NCBI GenBank assembly: GCA_024734495.1
Contig: JALMQS010000816.1
Location: 6,101,171 to 6,165,170 of the forward strand
Length of the DNA stretch: 64,000 bases
Direction of reading: 5' to 3'
Source: Forficula auricularia
Taxonomy: Eukaryota > Arthropoda > Insecta > Dermaptera > Forficulidae
In this document: positions 56,237-64,000 of the stretch, one piece after another
How positions within the stretch are numbered: position 1 is the stretch's first letter
Layout: each line of letters opens with the position of its first letter
Translations under genes and position numbers: made by a program
Notes under the pieces: model-generated
The model's input: the letters and a program-made list of their open reading frames with translations, nothing else
What the model was told of the DNA's origin: nothing
Databases searched by the model: none

Positions 56237-56636
56237 GGGTTTATTATGTGGTCGATTTACAAAACAGTTTCGGTCACCCCTAGTTGACCATTTTCAGTAG
56301 TAAATTTCGTTCAAGATTTGGAATTTGTCAATCTGCATAAACAACTCATTCTTAATTTATTAACATGGCTATTTCAATAATTTATGAACACTTGTCATTG
56401 ATTAGAATTTATTCTGAACTCAAAGGAAGAAAGAAGAATTCTAGAATATTAAAATAATTTTAATTCATACTCCGTTCATAGATTTTATCAGGATCAAAAT
56501 AAATATAGCCAAATTCTATTTGATTTTTGATTTTTTATATATATGTGATTATGATTATGTGTGCGTGTTAGAGTGGTTTTTATTTTAGAAGTATGTGGAA
56601 ATCAACGGGACAACCCGGAAACTTGTTCATATAAAT

Positions 56637-56952
56637 AAAAAACTAATAATTGTAGAATTTAAGTCATATCGAAAATCGCGTAACCGAGCCCTAGCCCTCT
56701 AAAGTTTGAAAAAGTAGTTTTTTTCATTTTGGTCCACCCTAATATTAAACAGCCTCAAATTATATATTATTTCGATAGAGGACGTTAATACGGAGTCCAA
56801 AACATGCTTATTTATTGAAATCGGACTAGAATTGATTTTAATATTAGGGTGGACCAAAATGAAAAAAAACCTACTTTTTCAAACTTTAGAGAGCTGGGGC
56901 TCGATTACGCGATGTTCGATATAGCTCAAAATTTACAGTTATTAGTTTTTTT
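56637..56952. mobile_element. Inverted-repeat MITE, AAAAACTAATAA ends
   Basis: Left arm 56637-56746 and right arm 56838-56952. Landmarks are 'attttggtccaccctaatat' with 'atattagggtggaccaaaat' and 'tcgcgtaaccgagccc' with 'gggctcgattacgcga'. The spacer of about 90 bp is unique. Confidence 0.85.
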
Positions 56953-56959
56953 GTATCCC

Positions 56960-57376
56960 TTACCAGTACTTGCAATTACCTCAGAAAATACCCCAATCTG
57001 AGCTTTCTCTTTTCTTTCAAAATTTCTCCTCTAAAATATCTCCTAGCAATCAATTCTCTTTGTCTTAAGGAGTACCCTATCAATTAGGCTCTTTTTATCT
57101 TCAGATTCTTCTTCAGTGCACTATTTTCTATATTTTTTTCCAGAACTTCCTCATTTGCAACTCTAACATATTCACTAATTTAATCTTTAACACTTCTGTA
57201 GCACCACATTCTAGGTCTCCAGTATTTGGCAAGAATCCTATTAATACACTGTTATTGTATTGTATGTTTTCAACAATATTAAATAGTTTATTTTATTGAG
57301 ATCTTTTTTTATTTAACAAGATACAATATTATTAAATTGAAAGTTTTTGCCGAGAAGTAGCAGAATTTTTATATAT
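56960..57376. other. No recognisable gene
   Basis: Pyrimidine-rich + strand (56970-57240) without ORF; remainder AT-rich. Confidence 0.4.
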
Positions 57377-57429
57377 TGAAGGAGACAATAAAAGAGTGTG
57401 TCTTCTGCTGGAATTATAAATTTATTTAT

Positions 57430-57483
57430 TTATAACGAGACTATAGTTTCGAGGGCTTTGCCCTCTTCATCAGTCTATTACAA
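57430..57483 (-). ncRNA. Type I hammerhead ribozyme, best candidate
   Basis: Minus strand: CTGATGA (57473-57467), extra A, perfect 6-bp stem II GAGGGC/GCCCTC with loop AAA (57465-57451), GAAA (57450-57447), stem III ACU-AU-AGU, C17 at 57439 (triplet GUC, the most common in nature). Stem I: A-U and G-C, a bulged A, then UUGUAAU with GUUAUAA, seven pairs including two G-U. The CUAUAG stem III is self-complementary, so a dimer could form it better, as described for minimal retroelement hammerheads. Confidence 0.8.
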
Positions 57484-57501
57484 TGTATTCACTGTAATAG
57501 A

Positions 57502-57540
57502 CTGATGAAGAACAAATTTTTTGCAATTATGAGTCTCGTT
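57502..57540 (+). ncRNA. Decayed hammerhead, partner arm
   Basis: CTGATGA (57502-57508) is intact, but stem II is destroyed and GAAA has become GCAA (57523-57526). 'GAGTCTCG' downstream still matches the cleavage-site region of the partner arm. Confidence 0.55.
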
Positions 57541-57599
57541 ATAAATAAATAAAATTTATAGTTCCAGCAGAAGAACACACTCTTTTATTGTCTCCTTCT

Positions 57600-59285
57600 A
57601 CAATATTATTATTTATTTAACTGGGTTCCAAATGTCAAATGTGTCTAAACATTGATATTTATATAGGAATATTTCCAAACAAATTGATCCCTTTTAAAAA
57701 TATCACTGTTCAGAAGTAATTTGTTTAAAAGAAAAGCAAGAGATTTTCATTAAAGGCGTGTTGAATTTCGAAAAATTAATGGAAGTCTTGCTCGTGTTCT
57801 TTGTTAATTCCAGAAGCTCGCTATTTTATTTGAACCACGGTGCTCCATCAAATGGAAAAAAACGTCCAATCTACAGAGCTCATTTCTCCGATTTGTTATG
57901 ATTGATTTCCATGTTGGATTTGTATTTCGTTAAACAGATAATTAATTAATCTTTTCGAAAATCATCTTCTGACTAATTGGTTTCGTCTTTGCATCTTGTC
58001 GAAAGTACAGCACGTGCCTTCCTTTTTTTTTTTTTTTTTTTTTTTTAGTTGATTCGTCCATCAGAATATATAGATTTCCTCTGTGGAATGACGCGGCATC
58101 CATTCCAACTTAAAATATTCTTTAATTGCTTGATAAATATTCATGGGTGTGTGGTCAGTTCAATTACTTTCTGGATATTATACGATATGTATGGCTCGTT
58201 TGTTGTTTGCATCTGTTGCCTTGGTCTTTATCATCGCACGTTTCCAGAGCACATCTATCCAAGGATAATAGGCCCGTCGGGGCATCCATTACAGTTATAT
58301 GTTAAATCCAATTAGACCTTTTTCTTCTATTGCTGCAATGCGATTTATGGAGACGCATTAAATATAACAGCGGGATTTTTCTATAAAAAAGTCAATTGAA
58401 TATCGATATAAAACAAGTTTATGCTAAATTCAATTACGTTCCAAATGTTATTCAAAAAATAAATAAATAAATAAATAAAAATCCTAATAAATCTCATAGA
58501 TCTACATTTAAAAGAACTCAATCTTCCAAATCGATTTTATTTTTAACTTGCTGCATATAGACTCAAGGCTGCAGACTAATTTCGGAAATTATCCTTGTAC
58601 AAGTGAGACTGACCAACAGGTTCAGAGTCTATTAAGAACCACTTTAAAAACAATATTTCAAAGCTAGAGCAAAATGCTTACACGTACTCAATGACTTTTT
58701 TGATCTTCAATGAAGATCTTTGCTCAGATTTTATTTTATTGTGGTATATTTAATTTTGTATTGAGATTAAGAGGAAATTTTTATTGTACCTAATTGTGAA
58801 TTGAATCGTTCCATATTTTTTTCCACTTAGGAATGAATTTCATTAAGTTTATAAAAAAACAACAACATCATATATTAAAGGAATTTTATTATATATAGTA
58901 CTAATTATTTAAAAATATTTCAACGTATTTCCTACATAATTTCTAAAGTAAAGCATTTCAAAATTATTTCAAGAAGAAAGGTAAATGATCATTCAATGAA
59001 AATGAGAAAAAAAATATTACTATACCATTCAAGTAACTGACCATATCTGATTTGAGGAAGTAGGTTGATTTTACTTCCTTATTTATGGCTACTACGACAC
59101 AGGGGAAATAACTAGATTTACTCATTAGACGATTATTTAACTAATGTATTTTTTATTTTTATGTAGGTATTTATATCATGTCATGTAAATTAGCGGAAAT
59201 CCCGATAGTGATTGAAGCGTCATCAAATCCTAGATAGAAACTTAAACTATTATAAAAAATTAAGTTATAGTTCTAATCTAATATT
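57600..59285. other. Unique sequence with one moderate ORF
   Basis: A T23 run at about 58024-58046 precedes an open frame 58049-58315 (88 codons, hydrophobic middle, several Cys). The composition (about 42% GC) stands out from flanks, but neither a domain nor splice sites support a gene. (AAAT)n at 58458-58482. Otherwise AT-rich. Confidence 0.35.
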
Positions 59286-59289
59286 TTTT

Positions 59290-59715
59290 ATTTAACATTG
59301 GCGGCGAAAGGACGGTCCTTAAAAGGCCATGAAATTTTTAACAAGAATTGGTTAAATTTTATTTCACACATAAAATGGCTTTCAAAGACTCAACACTTAA
59401 TTGTGATTTTTCTGATATCCACACTTTATTTGCCATAGAAAAAACGCGTTCAGTCGCAGCATTAGTTCCTGGTGTGGACAGCGCGTATTCCACAATTTTT
59501 GGTGCATTATTGTACATGGTTTGTTTCAAAATGATGAAATATTCCAAACCATTTGTTCTCTATTGTGATTTTTACAGATTTAACCATTTGCTTATCAATA
59601 TATTTTTTGTCGTGCATTCTTTTCCAAAAATCGGGACTTTTTTAAAACGCCGCGGGAAGCGGGATAAATTATTAAAAATCAGGACTTTCCCGCGAAAACG
59701 TCTGGTCACCTTACA
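59290..59715 (-). pseudogene. hAT transposase C-terminal relic, internally deleted
   Basis: Minus-strand frame 59547-59359 encodes VEYALSTPGTNAATERVFSM and VWISEKSQLSVESLKAIL, the hAT dimerisation (hATC) domain signature. Directly upstream on the minus strand, 59560-59715 has 'ggtgaccagacgttttcgcg' and repeats of cgcggga/tcccgc, the look of a hAT 5' terminus. So the 5' end is fused to the 3' coding end by an internal deletion. Confidence 0.75.
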
Positions 59716-59719
59716 ATAG

Positions 59720-60260
59720 AGTTAAGCTTTGGTCGAGTTCATTTTCGAAATGCCTCTCTTAACACACAAATTGACCCTCTGTCGAGCTTGGGCACTTCGT
59801 TGTGTGTTTGTTAAGTTGACTATCTTTTAGGCGTTTCTTTAATTTTACCAGCCAAAAGCATTATATACGTAATTTTAGTCATTATTTAAAATTGTACTAT
59901 TGGAATCTTGTATATGGTCATGTAGACGTGGCCTCCACAAGATGTTGACGCCAACCTCCTCTGTCTCTAATTGTGATGACTGTCATACTCGAAAAACCTT
60001 GCTTTCTTCATAAAAAATATATCAATCATTCAATAAACAGTTATGTGTAAATTATGGAAAATGTACTAGTACATCTCGAGAGAGGTAAAAAAAAATAATC
60101 ACAAATAAAATGAAAAATAAAGCTATAATAAAAATTAATTTAATGTGACTATTAAACATTTAATGAAGTTTATTTGTTTTTACGGTATTAATTACCATCC
60201 ATAATTATTTCAGTCCTTTTTTCTCATTTTTTTTTAATTTTTAACATTATTATATTCTTA
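59720..60260. other. No recognisable gene
   Basis: 59720-59960 is moderately GC-rich with 'cgagcttgggcacttcgttg' but no ORF; the rest is AT-rich. Confidence 0.4.
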
Positions 60261-60318
60261 AATCAATTTGAACCGCGAAAGTTAAATAATGTAATCAAAA
60301 ATTTATTATGTTAATTCT

Positions 60319-61522
60319 GCAGTACTTGGAGCCACCGACCAATGCACGATAACCCCTGCCCCCCCCCCCCCCGAAACCACACACCTTTCCCCCACCACTG
60401 CACCCCCATTCCGCCCCACCCCACCTCACCCGCGCCTCCCACCCCCGGATCCCCCACAACTGCACTCGACCTCCTGCACCTCTCACATTCACCTCACCCC
60501 GCACCCAGTTTTTGCATTTCTAGCTTTCATTAGGTCTACATATTATGTGTATATTTGTTTACTCGTACACCAATTTGCCCACATTCGTTCATATTGATAA
60601 TCATTTTAAAAAAATAAATAGGAAAATAATAATAAAAAAATAATCGTATAGGATCTGAAATAAAAACATAAAATTAAATAAAATTTGTTTCCAAGTTATA
60701 TAAAAAAAGCCACCTCAACCACTTTATTTCTAAACACACCTGTAATGTTATGATTTAGACACGTGTTAATTAAAGACAAACAAAATTTTTTTTTTTTTTA
60801 TAAATTTTATTAAACCAATTATTTTACAGTAATTAATGTATACCTTATATTTTAGCTTCGATTCCGGAGATTGCTTCTCCACCATCGAGTGTCATATTCA
60901 TCTTTAGTCAAAACAAATTTTTTTTTTTTTTTTTTTTTATAAATTTTATTAAACCAATTATTTTACATTAATTAATGTATACATTGTATTTTGCTTCGAT
61001 TCCGGAGATAACTTCTCCACCATCGAGTGTCCTTATTTATCTTTAGTCCTTGTTTTTAATAAGAGGAAAAATCTAATTAGATAAAAAAACCTCTTTTCCG
61101 ATAATTATTTCAATTCCATTATTCCCCAATCAAGTCGATTGGTCACTCCTCTCCACTCCCGTCTCCTACAAACAAAAAATCCCTAATTTTAATATAATAT
61201 ATTAATATTTGCTATAACCTATTAATGAGTTTTAAAATTAAAAAAACATTTAAAAATAAAAGATAATTGAAAAAAATATAAACAAACTTTTTTATTGAAA
61301 TTTTCATCTATCAACAATTAATTTAATGAAGAAAAGATCAATTAAGATTAAATTTGTCAGGTCAGACCTAGCCAGATCGCTTTCTCATCCTCAAAACTTG
61401 TTAATAGAATTTGTTTCATCAAAATCAGTAAAGCCGTTTTCAAAATAGAACCAAGATACAAATATATATATAAATATATATATATAAATAAATATACAAA
61501 TAATTTTTGCTCGTTTAATAAG
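60319..61522 (+). mobile_element. Helentron/DINE-like element with nested retro-copies
   Basis: Starts 'agtacttggagccaccgac' (compare 48313) and runs into a strongly C-rich, G-poor tract (60358-60506), then 'agtttttgcatttctagctt' as in family A units. 61380-61522 ('catcaaaatcagtaaagccg', 'aagatacaaatatatatata', 'tttttgctcgtttaata') looks like the 3' part. Retro-copies fill 60785-61240. Confidence 0.5.
60785..61240 (-). mobile_element. Two head-to-tail retro-insertions, poly-A tailed
   Basis: 60789-60912 and 60913-61240 both begin (+ strand) with a T run, 'ataaattttattaaaccaat', then 'gcttcgattccggagat' and 'cttctccaccatcgagtgtc'. Read minus, each ends AATAAAATTTAT plus poly-A. The first is truncated after about 110 bp. 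The relative at 22200-22550 is more diverged. Confidence 0.75.
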
Positions 61523-61619
61523 AGTAGATTTAAGAAAATTATTTTATTATTTTTTGAAAAGGAAAAAATAAATTGAGCACCCGAAAGGATTGGAACCCTT
61601 ATTATACCCAATTTTTTTT

Positions 61620-62640
61620 TCAAAATTTCACAATTACAATTAATTTTTTATTTACTTATACTTTAACTTACATCAAAATATAAGTAGCGGTTTTGCATCG
61701 GCCTCTCAAAGTGCCCACTCTTGAGGTTTTTAACTACAAAAAGATAAACTTGCTTTCACTTTTTCTTTCCTAAGTGAAAGTAAACAATAAATCTAATAGT
61801 TAGAAATTAAATTAAAACAAAAAAAAAAAAAAAAACTCTCCAGGGCTTAAAAATGCAGTGTGTCTATGTGTGCGTGTCATGTGATTTTTTATGGTGTAAA
61901 AATAGTTATTTAAGTATAAAGTGTGATAAGAGGTTTGTTACTCTCAAAGATCATTTTTGGCGACGAAATCGATCTCTCCACTTTTACCTTAGACCACTAA
62001 GTAATTTTCTTAAGTGAGTTCGGGACAGCTTATCTATCTGGTTGATCTTCGAAAAAATCTTTTGTATTTCTGCAGAGTGACAACGTCTATCTACTAAATT
62101 TTTTAATGATAACATTGTTAATAATGAGGTTAATTTCGAATAAAGATTTGTATTGATAATAATAATAAAAAGAATATTGAGATAAATTTTTTCTCATTAT
62201 CAAAACATTTATTTAACACAAAAACGATTTCAAGAAATAGAGTTGGAATTCTACACTAGTGCTTTTGTTATATTCTGTTGGCTGAAAATAGCTTTTTATT
62301 TTTACATTTATGAATAACTAATTAACTAGACTGTCAAATCTATTGAAAGATGTATTATTCGATTCATAAAAGTTGAATTATTGATCTGTATAAATTTGTT
62401 GAAAATGGTATAATTTGTATAGAAGTTATAGCCTTTTTAAAATCTCGGTCCATTTACTTACATTTTAAAAGAACAATTTTCAATTTATTTCTTTGTAATG
62501 AGCCAGACGATCAACTTCAAATTTCGGGAATAAATATTTAATACATCAATAATTCAATGGTAAAAATTTGAGAATTTTATTATTATAATGATAAACAGTC
62601 CCAAGCCCCCTCAACAGCCTTGTTTGTTTATTTTATATTT
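61620..62640. other. No recognisable gene
   Basis: 61840-61990 has 'gtgtctatgtgtgcgtgtca' and 'tttttggcgacgaaatcgat'; the latter resembles an LTR/primer-binding junction, but there is no paired LTR. The remainder is AT-rich. Confidence 0.35.
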
Positions 62641-62653
62641 TTTGCATTATAAT

Positions 62654-62766
62654 TAAGCTACGAAGACATTGGACGATTATCGGTCGATTCGTACATTTGG
62701 TTGTTTTATTTTTATTCGGCGGACGGCTCGAATCGACCAATAATTGTCCAATGTCTACGTAGCTTT
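62654..62766. mobile_element. Small palindromic MITE (GACATTGGAC)
   Basis: Arms 'aagctacgaagacattggac' (62654-62673) and 'gtccaatgtctacgtagctt' (62747-62766) extend over 40 nt each ('cggtcgattcg' with 'cgaatcgacc'), with a loop of about 33 nt. Confidence 0.85.
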
Positions 62767-64000
62767 AAAATCAAATCAAATAATTTAATATTTAAAATTT
62801 TTAAACAAGTAGGAATGAAATTAGAATATAAACATCAATTTAGGATAGATACCTTCTGTTAGGTAGCTGAAATTCCATTCATGGGAAAAAAATAAAATCA
62901 TTATTTATTTAAAATAAATATTTCTTTAATTTTTGACAAAAAACAACAATTATTTAATTTGTAAATTTAATTAAAGAAAATATTAAAATTAAAATAATGT
63001 ATCTACATACTATAGATACGAAGGTTTGATAGAAGGGGTGCTGCCATCTTCTAATGAAATTCAATACTATTACTTACCACTTACCACCTAAGGCAAAGTG
63101 CAAAATACTCTGACCTTAGAGTTATAAATTACTTCGCCCTAAGAAAACCTTACAGTCTATTCTAGCTTTAAGATGTGCAAAAAAAACTTAGTCATTGAGA
63201 AAGTTTCTCAAGAAGAAAATACTAAGAATCAAGAAAAAAAAATGAAGACAAATAAGAATCCTTCAAGAAATATAAATTATTAAGACAAGAAATTCAATTT
63301 TTATGCCATATTATCATTCTTAGTATAAATATAATTCCTTTAAAGATAAACAATTATTTAAATTTTTCTATTCAATTAAATTTCAATTATAGATGGAATA
63401 TATAAATATAAATATTGTTTACTGGTCATATATAGTAGTAGTTAGGTATGTTTAATATTTATTAAAAGTACATTTATGAACTTGAAAGAATAAAAAATTC
63501 AATGTTCAATTCACCACTCGTACATTCCAAAGATGATTTATTTCAGTCATCTTGAAAATTGAAAAACTAATGAAATCTGCTTGGTGGGGCTTTGATGGTC
63601 AGGTTGATGAACTGAAGAATCAGGGGAAAATCATTTCGGGGTAGACTGTCCATGGTGAAATTAATTTTTAAGTTTATTCACAACTCTTAGCTTAAAAAGA
63701 TGTTTAAAAAAATGACAACTCTATGCAATATAAAATTGATTTTGTTGACTTATGTCTATCATTTTTATAAATTAGTCTAAGATATATTTGACAAAAAAAT
63801 TCTTTTCCATTAGGCTAGTCTAGCCTCTCTCAAAAAACCTTTAAGAAGAAATAAACTTGATAGGTATATATCTATATCTATATTATGTCTTAAGAATGAC
63901 TTCAGAACTAAAATTTGAAAAAAATAAATTTTAACATATTTTCTAATTTCTCCAATTCAATAATGATATATATTTTGGTATGTTCACATCCAATAATTTG
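62767..64000. other. AT-rich, no recognisable gene
   Basis: Homopolymer-rich sequence; no ORF above 60 codons and no repeat shared with the rest of the window that I can see. 63580-63650 is slightly GC-richer. Confidence 0.4.

Larger units (their letters stand above)
57378..57598. mobile_element. Palindromic element with hammerheads, TIR GAAGGAGACAATAAAAGAG
   Basis: Both arms begin GAAGGAGACAATAAAAGAG and run through 'ccagcagaag' and 'ataacgagact' type sequence to CTGATGA near the centre. A relic copy is at 8903-9003. The left arm carries a well-formed minus-strand hammerhead; the right arm carries a decayed one. Confidence 0.9.
60263..61610. mobile_element. tRNA-like hairpin element split by about 1.2 kb
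   Basis: 60263-60318 ('caatttgaaccgcgaaagtt' to 'ttaattctgc') and 61523-61606 ('aagaaaattattttattatt', 'gagcacccgaaaggattgga') match consecutive parts of the 43073-43373 element. Everything between is inserted. The right half is truncated before the A box. Confidence 0.65.

Noticed and set aside
60295..60533. Gly-rich and Pro-rich open frames on both strands
   Set aside because: By-product of the C-rich, G-poor tract of the Helentron-like element.
61955..61980. TTTGGCGACGAAATC as an LTR retrotransposon primer-binding site
   Set aside because: No upstream LTR with matching downstream copy, and no gag-pol remnant nearby.
1..64000. CRISPR array, operons, bacterial promoters or phage genes
   Set aside because: No regularly spaced identical repeats with unique spacers, no long ORFs and clear eukaryotic features throughout.

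Overview
The window looks like AT-rich nuclear DNA from an arthropod, most likely an insect. The evidence is the spliceosomal exon/intron signals, long gene-free stretches, relics of CR1/Jockey-like and RTE-like LINEs, Penelope-like elements, a tRNA-headed SINE, and hAT and PIF/Harbinger miniature elements with textbook target-site duplications. I could not name the species. No full-length protein gene, rRNA or functional tRNA gene is present. The best host-gene evidence is two short, GC-richer exons on the + strand with good splice sites (13266-13320 and 46438-46580). If they belong together, most of the window is a 33-kb intron crowded with mobile elements. Four weaker GC-rich patches (8281, 24771, 27960, 31390) may be further exons or regulatory DNA.

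Layout. 0.3-6.5 kb: LINE relics, a foldback element built on a 52-bp minisatellite, and the first Helentron/DINE-like elements (3' hairpin). 8.3-13.7 kb: a duplicated repeat with a tRNA-like core, a Helentron-like element split by a LINE, and the first exon. 14-24 kb: large inverted repeats (1.58 kb, 0.82 kb, 0.37 kb), Harbinger MITEs, LINE RT and ORF1 relics. 25.5-33.7 kb: two copies, in opposite orientation, of a 1.4-kb inverted-repeat element. 34.7-37.4 kb: four LINE fragments, one broken by a Harbinger MITE. 39.5-49.2 kb: palindromic elements with hammerhead-ribozyme cores, a hAT MITE, a hairpin element with a tRNA-like core, a SINE, the second exon, and two Penelope-like remnants with hammerhead-like cores. 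49.4-54.5 kb: RTE relics, Helentron-like elements, palindromes. 54.7-57.6 kb: two more palindromes with near-complete hammerheads. 58-64 kb: a deleted hAT transposase relic and a hairpin element split by about 1.2 kb of nested insertions.

The most unusual signal is a set of at least twelve hammerhead-like motifs at nine loci, most in small palindromic elements and at least two loci inside Penelope-like remnants. All intact cores carry one extra A or U between CUGANGA and stem II, and at least two can be folded into a type I hammerhead with stem I, stem II, a minimal self-complementary stem III and a cleavable NUH triplet. A second recurring theme is the Helentron-like family set, whose 3' hairpin sequences differ between families while pairing is kept.
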